Positions 6,211 to 13,404 of a stretch of 24,023 bases of DNA are shown piece by piece. Made by a program: the position numbers and the translations under genes. Source of the DNA: a virus. The notes beneath the pieces were generated by a model. The model saw only the letters and a program-made list of their open reading frames with translations. It was not told the DNA's origin and did not search any database. The DNA lies in IMG/VR virus record IMGVR_UViG_3300030098_004376, positions 1 through 24,023 of that record, one strand, 5' to 3'. The stretch's first letter is position 1. Every line of letters starts with the position of its first letter.

Positions 6211-7347
6211 ATGGCAGGAGTAGTAGAAACCGGTTTTTCCGGTAACGACCCCGGTGCGGGTCCCGCAGTACACGAAGATTTAAGCGATTTGCTTGCAGTC
6301 GTGGACGCAAAAAGTACACCCGTGACATCCCAAATACCAAAGGGTCGTGCGGCTGGAGCAACAACATTCCATTGGCAAGCTGATGGTCATGTGGCTAATT
6401 CAACATCAGGAGCAGTTGATGGAAGCGATGTCGCAACAGCATTTGGTGCGAACAATGACAATGGTGAGTTTACTGACACTTCAGCACAACGTAAGGTCTT
6501 AAAAAACAATGTTCAGATTTTTCGTCGTGCCGGTCGTGTCTCCCTTCTTTCTGAGAACGTGGTAAACTCTGCCGGTGTTCGCAGCGAGTTGGCACACATG
6601 GTAAGTCGCTTAATCCTTACGCAGAAGCGAGACATCGAAAAAACCGTTTCATCTAAAAATGATGCTAAAGATGGTACTGGTTCAGTAGCTTTTCAAACAA
6701 AAGCATTGCAAAGTTGGTTGTCTACAACGGGACAAACAAAAGTTGTAAATGGAGCAGACACTAACGGGGCATGTCCTTGTGCTGTTCCAAGCGACTACCA
6801 AGTTCGGCAGGCAGCAACATCTAGCACGACAAAAGCCGCATTTACGGCAGATGCTGTACAAGATGTATTAGAGGCTATTTATGGTGAAACGGGAGTTGTG
6901 CGTGATTACGATTTGATTTGCGATCCACAAGTCAAACGTGCCTTCACGGGATTTGCAGAAACTAGTGTTGATGAATCCGGCGATTCAGCGACTCACCCTG
7001 CAACTCGCATCCGCACTCTTAACAAAGAGCAAGGTGATCGTTCCTTCGTATCAACAATTGATGTGTTTACCGGAGATTTTGGCACCTTGCGCTTGCACGT
7101 TTCCAACTTCCTCGAAAAATCAAACATTGTTGACACCACTAGTGGTTCAACGACTGAGGATTTGGACAACTCTGCTGGGTACGGCATGATTTTGCCAATG
7201 GACATGTTGGAGTTAAAATACAACATGACCACGAACGTAAAGCCAATGACCAATAATGGCGGCGGCGAAGGTCGGATTATCACCACCATCGCAGGGTTGT
7301 GTCACAAGAACCCTCTGTCTTCAGGTCAGATAGCATTTACTGCTTAA
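6211..7347 (+). CDS. Major capsid protein, SU10/DUF5309-like
   Basis: The 378-residue coat protein should form the icosahedral shell with an HK97-type fold. It follows the scaffold gene and has a good ribosome site. The N-terminal half has the pattern AVVDAKSTPVTSQIPKGRA (about 28-46), then ADGHVANSTSG, then a QRKVLKNNVQIFRRAGRVS segment. A central LTQKRDIEKTV helix follows. The end GRIITTIAGLCHKNPLSSG (about 355-373) is the kind of closing motif I associate with the DUF5309/SU10 coat family. Family membership is from memory of patterns and should be confirmed by profile search; the role as coat is well supported by context. No inserted domain or frameshift is visible. Confidence 0.85.
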   Translation: MAGVVETGFSGNDPGAGPAVHEDLSDLLAVVDAKSTPVTSQIPKGRAAGATTFHWQADGHVANSTSGAVDGSDVATAFGANNDNGEFTDTSAQRKVLKNNVQIFRRAGRVSLLSENVVNSAGVRSELAHMVSRLILTQKRDIEKTVSSKNDAKDGTGSVAFQTKALQSWLSTTGQTKVVNGADTNGACPCAVPSDYQVRQAATSSTTKAAFTADAVQDVLEAIYGETGVVRDYDLICDPQVKRAFTGFAETSVDESGDSATHPATRIRTLNKEQGDRSFVSTIDVFTGDFGTLRLHVSNFLEKSNIVDTTSGSTTEDLDNSAGYGMILPMDMLELKYNMTTNVKPMTNNGGGEGRIITTIAGLCHKNPLSSGQIAFTA

Positions 7348-7349
7348 TA

Positions 7350-7718
7350 ATGTTTGAAAAGGACGTTGCTGAGTCTTTGTTTGACAGCGACCCCGATTTA
7401 GCACGGGACGTTGTCAAGGAGTTAAAAACTGGCTGGAGAATGCAGGCAGTTAATGCGGAAATAAATACCCGCAAAAATCTCCAAGAAGCAAAGGTTAAGC
7501 ATGAGTCCAAGCATCTCGACGGGGTGGGAGTCCACAGATTGCGTGTGGACCCCACCTCGTATCATTATTGGGGGCAACGCTTGGGTTATGAGTGTTGGTC
7601 CGATGAACAATTTATAAGCGAGTATGGAAGAGACAACCCTTCCGCTGCCGTTATATGCAAGCCACCTAAACCCAAATTTGGCTACGGCAAAAAATACTCC
7701 AAAAAATATAACCTATGA
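7350..7718 (+). CDS. Conserved-looking hypothetical after capsid gene
   Basis: A 122-residue protein starting at ATG 7350, two bases after the coat stop; the frame is open back to a GTG at 7299, but that would lie inside the coat gene. It is charged, with a basic Tyr-Lys-rich tail (YGKKYSKKYNL) and a central WGQRLGYECWSDEQF patch. No membrane segment or known catalytic motif is seen. The position between coat and a neck candidate suggests a head-completion or minor head role. The coding region contains a long stem-loop (7519-7560). The stop shares ATGA with the next gene. Confidence 0.8.
   Translation: MFEKDVAESLFDSDPDLARDVVKELKTGWRMQAVNAEINTRKNLQEAKVKHESKHLDGVGVHRLRVDPTSYHYWGQRLGYECWSDEQFISEYGRDNPSAAVICKPPKPKFGYGKKYSKKYNL
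7519..7560 (+). other. Long stem-loop inside the gene downstream of capsid
   Basis: Seventeen base pairs (16 Watson-Crick, one G-U): 7519-7528 with 7551-7560 and 7530-7536 with 7544-7550, with one bulged A (7529) and a 7-base loop. No T run follows, so it is not an ordinary terminator. It sits mid-gene, shortly after the highly expressed coat gene. Confidence 0.6.
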
Positions 7719-8326
7719 TCCAACTTTCTTTTGCCAATATTGTGAGTGGAGTGGCACAGCTTGCCGGTCTTGATCGGGATGCTTTGCCGAATCATTTTTT
7801 TAAGGCAGTAAGGGACTTGGCAGACCATCGATTATCGATGGCATGGAACTCAGAGTATTGGCCTGAGTTAATCAGAATTGCATCAGCAACGGTCAGCAAA
7901 ACTAACAACGCTGCCCCTTATTATTATAATTTACCAAGCACAATTGGTGAGGTTCTTGATGTGTATGCAAAGAACCCTGAAGCAACAACACAAACGTCAC
8001 CGGTAGCTTGGAAATACGGACACGATGGAACCAATCGCAGGATTATATTACGGAATGCTGATACTCCTGTTTACGTTGAGTATCGTTTGGCTAATCCATC
8101 ACTCACGGAAGCGACAACGGCAGCGATTGATTCAGCGCACGATATCCCGAAGATATTTCAAGCGTACCTCATCCGTGCGGTATTCGCTGACTACCTAAAG
8201 GCAAACGGTCAAGTCGAGCAGGCAATGATCGAAGATGCCAACGCAGAAAGTCTTCTGCAACTTGAAGCCGACAAGGTTTATCGGCAGGCTGGTCAAATCA
8301 GATCAGTTAACATGTTTACCTATTAA
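7715..8326 (+). CDS. Head-tail connector / neck protein candidate
   Basis: A 203-residue protein with ATG 7715 in an ATGA overlap. It begins with an FANIVSGVAQLAGLDRD segment. The middle carries many small and aromatic residues, and the last third is helical (YLIRAVFADYLKANGQVEQA). This arrangement, and the place between coat and tail genes, resembles adaptor or tail tubular A-type proteins that stack under the portal. The sequence has no diagnostic residue, so the name is provisional. Downstream, a 6-base gap leads to the small beta protein. Confidence 0.7.
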   Translation: MIQLSFANIVSGVAQLAGLDRDALPNHFFKAVRDLADHRLSMAWNSEYWPELIRIASATVSKTNNAAPYYYNLPSTIGEVLDVYAKNPEATTQTSPVAWKYGHDGTNRRIILRNADTPVYVEYRLANPSLTEATTAAIDSAHDIPKIFQAYLIRAVFADYLKANGQVEQAMIEDANAESLLQLEADKVYRQAGQIRSVNMFTY

Positions 8327-8332
8327 AAATTT

Positions 8333-8584
8333 ATGAACGTAAAACTTGCATCTTTGGGCATACCAACGATTGAGGAAGGTAAAGACCTTGGCCATGATGA
8401 TCGTCGAAAAAAACTAATCATAACATCTCAATCAGGAGATGTTTATGTGAATTTTAGCGGCACGGAGGCATCGTCATCCGCTTTTGACATCAAGCTAACT
8501 GCCGGTACTTCTTTTACAATCGACAATTACACCGGACCGTGTTCATCGAACACAGCAAACGTCCGGTATGTTTCTTTTAAGTAG
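8333..8584 (+). CDS. Small beta-rich virion protein candidate
   Basis: An 83-residue protein with predominantly alternating hydrophobic and small residues (KLIITSQSGDVYVNFSG, then FDIKLTAGTSFTIDN), typical of a beta sandwich. No signal or membrane span is seen. Proteins of this type decorate capsids or take part in head completion, but the family is not recognised. Its leader lacks a clear Shine-Dalgarno (A/T-rich). The end of the gene can fold (8531-8567). Confidence 0.65.
   Translation: MNVKLASLGIPTIEEGKDLGHDDRRKKLIITSQSGDVYVNFSGTEASSSAFDIKLTAGTSFTIDNYTGPCSSNTANVRYVSFK
8531..8567 (+). other. Nested hairpin near the end of the small beta-protein gene
   Basis: ACCGGAC (8531-8537) pairs with GTCCGGT (8561-8567), enclosing GTGTTC (8539-8544) paired with GAACAC (8548-8553). 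There is a one-by-seven internal loop. It gives 13 Watson-Crick pairs, but the large internal loop makes chance formation plausible. Confidence 0.4.
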
Positions 8585-8593
8585 CTTTCTTGC

Positions 8594-8599
8594 AGGAGG
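8594..8599 (+). promoter_or_regulatory. Ribosome binding site that fixes the start at 8611
   Basis: AGGAGG lies 11 bases before ATG 8611. It rules out the earlier in-frame TTG at 8590, which would precede the site. Confidence 0.7.
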
Positions 8600-8610
8600 C
8601 ACTTTTTGTA

Positions 8611-8799
8611 ATGGACATCGAGAAAGCAAAACAAGCGTTGGATACGCTATACATGGCGGCAGGGCAAGCAGCACTAGCCAGACCACAACACGAAGCAGTA
8701 ACTGCCGCAGCCAAAGAACTGCTGGAGCAGATTGAAGGCTGCGACAAAAGTGACGGCAACACCACCCCTGTGGAGGTAGTTGACCCGAAAGGCGAATAG
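8611..8799 (+). CDS. Small helical hypothetical protein
   Basis: A 62-residue protein starting at ATG 8611 behind AGGAGG. Residues 1-45 are Ala, Leu and Glu-rich and probably form two helices (KAKQALDTLYMAAGQAA, then HEAVTAAAKELLEQIEG). The tail is polar. No function can be assigned. Similar short helical proteins are often found between head and lysis genes in phages. The TAG stop is followed five bases later by the GTG of a small membrane protein. Confidence 0.7.
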   Translation: MDIEKAKQALDTLYMAAGQAALARPQHEAVTAAAKELLEQIEGCDKSDGNTTPVEVVDPKGE

Positions 8800-8803
8800 T
8801 GGA

Positions 8804-8965
8804 GTGAAGTTTGACTTGGAACTTATCAAAGTCCTTGGTGCTACCGGTCTTGGAACCGGTAACATCCTGCTCGACATCGATGTCGTGCTAAAGGTTTTGA
8901 TAAGTTTCCTGTCACTTCTTTACGTTGGAAAAAAAGTTTACGATCTATATAAAAATGATAAATAA
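8804..8965 (+). CDS. Small single-span membrane protein, possible holin partner
   Basis: A 53-residue protein if GTG 8804 is the start; the frame is open to a TTG at 8780 within the previous gene, which is less likely. Residues 26-42 (DVVLKVLISFLSLLYVG) form one transmembrane helix, followed by a charged tail KKVYDLYKNDK. Small single-span proteins of this kind accompany holins or act as lysis accessory proteins. The next gene also encodes a small membrane protein and overlaps by 11 bases. A multi-branched RNA fold covers most of this gene (8818-8908). Start choice and function are uncertain. Confidence 0.6.
   Translation: MKFDLELIKVLGATGLGTGNILLDIDVVLKVLISFLSLLYVGKKVYDLYKNDK
8818..8908 (+). 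other. Potential three-way RNA structure inside a small gene
   Basis: A closing stem of 13 bp (8818-8830 with 8896-8908, one G-U) can extend by four more pairs (8833-8836 with 8891-8894). It encloses one 7-bp hairpin (8842-8848 with 8855-8861) and the palindrome CGACATCGATGTCG (8872-8885). It lies within the coding region of a membrane protein. The separation of the long stem is large, so chance pairing is a real alternative. Confidence 0.4.
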
Positions 8966-9146
8966 GATTAGCGGTAAAAAGACCTATACGACCGGCATCG
9001 GTGCCATAGCTGTAGCGGTCGGAATGTATTTTCAAGACCCGGAAACAATGCCACTTGCAACAATGGTGCAGACTTGCATCACGGCATTATTGGCAATGTT
9101 CCTGCGGAGCGGCGTGAAAAAAGCTGAAGACAAGGCAGCAGGCTAA
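8955..9146 (+). CDS. Small two-span membrane protein, holin candidate
   Basis: A 63-residue protein starting at ATG 8955, overlapping the previous stop by 11 bases. Two hydrophobic segments (about residues 12-26 and 33-52) are separated by a short polar turn (FQDPETMP), and the C-terminus is Lys-rich (SGVKKAEDKAAG). The short length, two spans and charged tail fit a class II-like holin, which forms holes in the inner membrane to time lysis. It is directly followed by the spanin-like pair. The alternative is a generic small phage membrane protein. No endolysin is adjacent. Confidence 0.65.
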   Translation: MINKISGKKTYTTGIGAIAVAVGMYFQDPETMPLATMVQTCITALLAMFLRSGVKKAEDKAAG

Positions 9147-9151
9147 TATAT

Positions 9152-9454
9152 ATGCTTGGCTGGTTATTAGCTTTACTGCGAGCCGTTCCCTCGTTGGAAC
9201 GGCTCTTTGTTCATATAGGGGAGCAATTAAAAGCGCACCGTGCGGAAACTAAATATGAAGAGGAACTTGATCACATTGATGCTGCTATCAATGCCGCTCA
9301 TGGTGGGGTGCAGGACAGTCGAGTTTCAGGATTTGAATGGAGTGAAGAACCTGACCGATCATCCTCAATTCCAAACGGCGGCAAGAACAGCACCGGAGTT
9401 CACTCGATCAGCTTTGATGGAAGTGGCAAGGTTAAACAAAATAATAAGGAGTAA
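9152..9454 (+). CDS. Inner-membrane spanin candidate (Rz-like)
   Basis: A 100-residue protein with a moderately hydrophobic N-terminus (LGWLLALLRAVPSLERLFVHI, about 2-22), then a charged helical stretch (KAHRAETKYEEELDHIDAAI) and a polar tail. That is the general layout of an i-spanin, which anchors in the inner membrane and reaches the periplasm. A lipoprotein gene lies inside it in another frame, as in lambda Rz/Rz1. The hydrophobic segment contains R10, E16 and R17, so it is a weak membrane anchor, and the tail is not clearly coiled coil. No good ribosome site precedes ATG 9152. It could instead be another small membrane-associated protein. Confidence 0.6.
   Translation: MLGWLLALLRAVPSLERLFVHIGEQLKAHRAETKYEEELDHIDAAINAAHGGVQDSRVSGFEWSEEPDRSSSIPNGGKNSTGVHSISFDGSGKVKQNNKE
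9180..9205 (+). other. Perfect 10-bp hairpin within the spanin-like gene
   Basis: GAGCCGTTCC (9180-9189) pairs perfectly with GGAACGGCTC (9196-9205) over a 6-base loop. It is followed by TTTGTT, a weak T run. It could slow transcription or translation or act as a weak terminator between lysis and tail genes. Confidence 0.5.
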
Positions 9455-9458
9455 GTAA
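9255..9458 (+). CDS. Outer-membrane spanin candidate, lipoprotein (Rz1-like)
   Basis: A 67-residue lipoprotein encoded almost wholly inside the 9152-9454 gene, in the +1 frame. Residues 1-19 are a lipoprotein signal: MKRN charged start, hydrophobic core, and lipobox LMVGC with C19 as the lipidated residue. The mature part (about 49 residues) is polar. Nested lipoprotein genes of this kind are the hallmark of lambda-type Rz1, which joins the outer membrane to the i-spanin and fuses the two membranes at lysis. The frame is open back to 9240 (GTG), but ATG 9255 gives a normal signal peptide. The TAA at 9456-9458 overlaps the ATG of the tail gene. A Gram-negative host would follow if this is right. 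Confidence 0.75.
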   Translation: MKRNLITLMLLSMPLMVGCRTVEFQDLNGVKNLTDHPQFQTAARTAPEFTRSALMEVARLNKIIRSK

Positions 9459-12373
9459 TGCCAATACCTGATCCATTAACTGACGGGGATGCAGCTTTTG
9501 TGGGTGTGAACATGAACGTCGAGCCTTCTGTCATTCCGCAGGGGTTTGTTGCCTTGGCAAACAATGTTCGATTCCATAAGGGCAAAATTAAAACCCGCCC
9601 CGGCACAAAGTGCATGGATTGGTCAAACATAGAGGGATACGAAAACAAAACCTACGCTGCCGGTGACAAGGTTTTTTATAGTGGTAAGAAAGCTACATTC
9701 CCATCAGACCAGACACCAAGCGACACCAACATGACTTTGTCGAATGTTGCCAACGCTATAACAGACGGCAACTTTGAGGCACAAACAAGTTTAACCAACA
9801 GCAGCACTCCTTGGTTTACGGAGAATGCACCGACAAACACTTCAGGTGGTTGGTCTATTGATAGCACTAACAACAGAGCAAAGGTAGCAGCACCATCAGC
9901 GGCACTTGTAAACCTGAATCAAAACATTGGAGGGACAGGCAACACACCATATGGAGTTGAGTTAAATATTCACTCCTTCAATCCAATACTTACAGTAGCT
10001 GGAACAACTGTTGACGGGGTCACCTCTGGCTACAACATGTCGTTGAGTGTCGTTAAAGCAGGCACCTCTACGATTGCTGGTGCAGATGCTGGTGACGGTG
10101 GGTTTAGCCCGTCAACCACAGCACAATTTAAAGTCGAAGCATTAACCAACGAGATACCTTCTGGTTCGGTTTTAGTTTGGTTTAGTGGGACAACAGTAAC
10201 GGCCAAGTTTACGACAACTGCTGTAGCTGGGATCGGGGAAACAGAGTTGTATGGCACGTTGAGCGAGGGCACCGTTAATGACAACACAAAGGGTTATGTT
10301 GAACAGACTCTGACGGTTAACGCTCTGCATACAACATCCGGTCCAAGTGTAAATGCATTGGTGGCACACGACACATTGTACTTCGATAACCGTGCCACTT
10401 TCATAATCACTCAAAACGCAGTTTCTGGTGCCACAACAGTTAAAGGGACAATTCATCAGAACACGCTGCCAGTAGGTGCCAAGGGGTATGGTCAACTTAA
10501 AGTTTTCATTGGCAACACTAACTCTAAAATTATTGATATTACCGATGGACCTTTCCCTCGTAAATTCTCAACGCTAGTTACATCGGGAACTGACGATGCA
10601 CAGAACATTAAACTACAAGCCGACAGGAACTGGCTTGGTGAAATTTCTGATGTGTCATTAAGCGAACCAGCCGCAGTTGTCATTCAGGCAAAAACCGGTC
10701 CAGCCAGCAATGAGGGCATTGGCCCGGTGTTTAAAAGAAAGTCCAACGCCAACGATGAGATACACCCACCCCTGACAAGCGGGAACCTAAACACAGATTA
10801 TTGGGAAGAGGTCACGGGGCACACCATATTTGGCCTAGGAACGATTTATGGAGTCGGGACGTTTAATGATCCCAACGGCAATGAAACCGTGCTTGTAGCC
10901 ACCAATACGGGCTTGTACGGGTCTGCTACGGGGTCGTTCTTCTCAATCCCGATGCCAAACGGTGAATCCTTTGCTGAACCGGTGGAGTTCGTTCAGGCAT
11001 TTCACGAAGTTTTAGTCTTCAGGGGGTTCAGTAAGCGTCCATTAATTTTACGGAATTTGGTCACAGGGTTGGAATCGGTGGAGCAACGTGAAACCGATAC
11101 CGATCTGGAGGAAAACGAGAATGACGGCACGGAAGCAATTCCAAATGCCAAGACCGGAACCTTTTACCAAAACAGAATGTTCATTCCTGTTTTATCAGGC
11201 GATGAAGTCATAGTTTCAGATTTTTTAAATCCAACGAGGTACATGAGTATCTTGTCGGAGTTTAGGATCAACACCGGAACTTCAGATTCCTTGGTAGGGC
11301 TTAAAGTTGCTGATGAAACGACCGGCACACTTTTAGCATTTAAAGAGCATTCAGTTTATCGTTTAAGCAACGTCTACGGCAGTCTGGAATCGGTGGTGTT
11401 AGATACCGTGACGCTGGATTACGGGGCAATCAACAATAAGTGCATCACCACCATTGGTAAGGACGTTTGGTTCTTATCCGACAAGCGAGGTGTGAGCAGT
11501 TTGGGGTTGGCCGACAATGGGAAGCTAACCGGATCGGATGTGCCTGTCAGCGAACCGGTGATGGCAGTCATCGACAGCATTAATTGGGACGCTGCCAAAG
11601 ACGTTGCTTGTGCGGTCTATAACAACAACCACTACTACCTTGCGGTCCCGACAGACGGGGCAACTGAGGTAAACAAGATTTTGGTGTATTCATTTATCAA
11701 CCAATCTTGGTGTGGGTATGACACCAGCACGGTAATAACCGGCATGAAGGGATTTGTTAAGTTGGTGCATAGTGGTTCAAGAGAAGTTTTTATAACGGAC
11801 AAGAACGGGTTCTTTCATTTGTACGATGACTACCGATACGGAAGCGATATTGACGATGTCCCAAACAGCACATCAGGTGCAGTCACCAAAACTGCGATAA
11901 GCACCGAAGTCCTGTCCCGTGGTTATGTTGCCGGTGACATTTCATTTAAGAAATGGCGAACGGCAAGGATGCAGTCTAAAACCCAAAACCCGACTTTGAC
12001 GGTCGATGCAGAATTTGAAGGTGTGAATGAATCGGTTAACTTGGTTACTAACAAAACTTATGATCGGACAAAGTTTGATCGTCCTTATGATGCTACCGAT
12101 TATGTTGTTACCTCTGCTTCTAATTTTTTTGGTGCTTATAGGCAGGACTACACAGTCCAAGCTAATGATTTTGCAACCGCATTTACGGATGCCCCGGCAT
12201 CGGACAAAATCTTCGATCCTGACATAATGGCAGATCACGAAAATAGATATGCACTCAGGGGAGAAGGCAGATACATGCAGTTAAGAATTAAGAACACCAC
12301 CGGCAGGCAAGAGATAACAGCAATGTCTGTCGGTGCCATTCCTAGTGAAACCTTACTTTATAAAAAACAATGA
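9458..12373 (+). CDS. Tail nozzle-like protein with an inserted beta domain
   Basis: A 971-residue virion protein at the head of the tail module. AAGGAG lies six bases before ATG 9458 (TAATG with the previous stop). The N-terminus (about 15-50) has the pattern IPQGFVALANNVRF then KTRPGTKCM, typical of podovirus tail tubular B or nozzle proteins. Residues about 100-400 look like an inserted carbohydrate-binding-like beta sandwich, opening with ITDGNFEAQ and a GGWS segment and closing with GEISDVSLSEP. The last half resumes the nozzle pattern (LLAFKEHSVYRLSN; DVWFLSDKRGVSSL), with repeats of short strands like a beta propeller. It should form the tail tube end through which DNA is ejected, and the insert may bind glycan. 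Confirmation needs fold prediction. Confidence 0.75.
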   Translation: MPIPDPLTDGDAAFVGVNMNVEPSVIPQGFVALANNVRFHKGKIKTRPGTKCMDWSNIEGYENKTYAAGDKVFYSGKKATFPSDQTPSDTNMTLSNVANAITDGNFEAQTSLTNSSTPWFTENAPTNTSGGWSIDSTNNRAKVAAPSAALVNLNQNIGGTGNTPYGVELNIHSFNPILTVAGTTVDGVTSGYNMSLSVVKAGTSTIAGADAGDGGFSPSTTAQFKVEALTNEIPSGSVLVWFSGTTVTAKFTTTAVAGIGETELYGTLSEGTVNDNTKGYVEQTLTVNALHTTSGPSVNALVAHDTLYFDNRATFIITQNAVSGATTVKGTIHQNTLPVGAKGYGQLKVFIGNTNSKIIDITDGPFPRKFSTLVTSGTDDAQNIKLQADRNWLGEISDVSLSEPAAVVIQAKTGPASNEGIGPVFKRKSNANDEIHPPLTSGNLNTDYWEEVTGHTIFGLGTIYGVGTFNDPNGNETVLVATNTGLYGSATGSFFSIPMPNGESFAEPVEFVQAFHEVLVFRGFSKRPLILRNLVTGLESVEQRETDTDLEENENDGTEAIPNAKTGTFYQNRMFIPVLSGDEVIVSDFLNPTRYMSILSEFRINTGTSDSLVGLKVADETTGTLLAFKEHSVYRLSNVYGSLESVVLDTVTLDYGAINNKCITTIGKDVWFLSDKRGVSSLGLADNGKLTGSDVPVSEPVMAVIDSINWDAAKDVACAVYNNNHYYLAVPTDGATEVNKILVYSFINQSWCGYDTSTVITGMKGFVKLVHSGSREVFITDKNGFFHLYDDYRYGSDIDDVPNSTSGAVTKTAISTEVLSRGYVAGDISFKKWRTARMQSKTQNPTLTVDAEFEGVNESVNLVTNKTYDRTKFDRPYDATDYVVTSASNFFGAYRQDYTVQANDFATAFTDAPASDKIFDPDIMADHENRYALRGEGRYMQLRIKNTTGRQEITAMSVGAIPSETLLYKKQ

Positions 12374-13404
12374 GTTTAAATGTAATAGTCAAACCGAATG
12401 CCGACTTTACGAGTGGCAATATAACGAGAGCATTACTAAATCAGGCAGCCAAGCCAACCGTGGCAGTCGCCGGTTCAGTAGGCACCGAAGAGATCGAAGC
12501 ACTATCGATTACCGGAGCAAAAATAGCCGACGATACTTTAACCGGCAGTAAGTTGGTAAACGACACAGTCACGGTAGAGAAACTAGAAAACCTTGGTCGA
12601 GGGTTCGTTATTGTTGGTCAGGCGAAAAGCGAAGATGACAACATCGATGGCGGTGACACGGTAGCACTCAAGTTGCCTCAAAACGGATTCCTTGTTGGCG
12701 ACGGCAACGATGTCAAAGCAATGATATTTGACAACTCAGCCTCCGGTGCAATCAGCATGAGTCAGTACACCGACTCGTCTACCGGTGACACTTCATTCAA
12801 ATATGACCTGAGAGGGCAGGGAGTTAAGTCGGCACACATTTCCAGCAGGGCAATCAATCTCGACAAACTCTCACCTAACGGTGGAACCGCAAGCACAGAC
12901 TCAACGCATAGTGCTTTGATAAGCTACGATGGCGGCGAACTTGCAGATACTGAAAACTATGGCAAAGCTATACTGACCCAAGCAGGGGGTGCCGGAACGG
13001 TTTTGAAAAGCGCAGGGAAAGGTGAACCGATGGCGTTTGGGAGTGTAATGAAAACCGTAGGAACTTCTGGCAGCGTACTCAGCACAAGTGGAACTTATCA
13101 AGTAGCTCACGGTTTTCAAGATTCTGCAAATAATGCTGTTAAACCAAGTCTAGTTAGGGCTGTTATAATATGCACCGATTCCGGTGGAGATGGAACTTTT
13201 GCACAAGGTGACGAAATAGACATATACTGCCTACAAGAAAATAACGATAGTACCAATGCTGCTAGAAGAAATGTTACGGTTGATACAACTAACATATCAG
13301 TTTCACTAGCCACATCAAATTTGGAGTGTGCGGGTAAAAACTCTTCAAGCGTTGTGGCTATAACTGAAAGTAAATGGAAAATTAAAGTCTACGCAGCCTA
13401 TTAA
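12370..13404 (+). CDS. Tail fibre or appendage protein, first of four
   Basis: A 344-residue protein in an ATGA overlap with the nozzle-like gene. Residues about 45-75 carry a repeated I-x-x-x-x-L type stretch (LSITGAKIADDTLTGSKLV), as found at the start of beta-helical fibre proteins. The centre is polar and rich in Gly, Asp and Ser. The C-terminus from about 255 (YQVAHGF, then a GDEIDIYC stretch) looks like a distinct globular domain, similar in outline to the end domain of the 2218-residue fibre. Such proteins usually attach the fibre to the tail or bind the host surface. Family is not certain. Confidence 0.7.
   Translation: MSLNVIVKPNADFTSGNITRALLNQAAKPTVAVAGSVGTEEIEALSITGAKIADDTLTGSKLVNDTVTVEKLENLGRGFVIVGQAKSEDDNIDGGDTVALKLPQNGFLVGDGNDVKAMIFDNSASGAISMSQYTDSSTGDTSFKYDLRGQGVKSAHISSRAINLDKLSPNGGTASTDSTHSALISYDGGELADTENYGKAILTQAGGAGTVLKSAGKGEPMAFGSVMKTVGTSGSVLSTSGTYQVAHGFQDSANNAVKPSLVRAVIICTDSGGDGTFAQGDEIDIYCLQENNDSTNAARRNVTVDTTNISVSLATSNLECAGKNSSSVVAITESKWKIKVYAAY

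Noticed and set aside
7299-7349. Start of the post-capsid gene at GTG 7299
   Set aside because: It would be inside the capsid coding end; ATG 7350 lies two bases after the capsid stop.
7825-7841. CCATCGATTATCGATGG palindrome in the neck candidate gene
   Set aside because: A short palindrome in coding DNA with no nearby promoter; probably chance.
8590-8610. Start of the small helical protein at TTG 8590
   Set aside because: The AGGAGG site lies downstream of that codon and correctly spaced for ATG 8611.
9152-9458. Programmed frameshift joining the two spanin-like frames
   Set aside because: No slippery sequence was seen, and the lipoprotein signal in the second frame argues for a separate gene.
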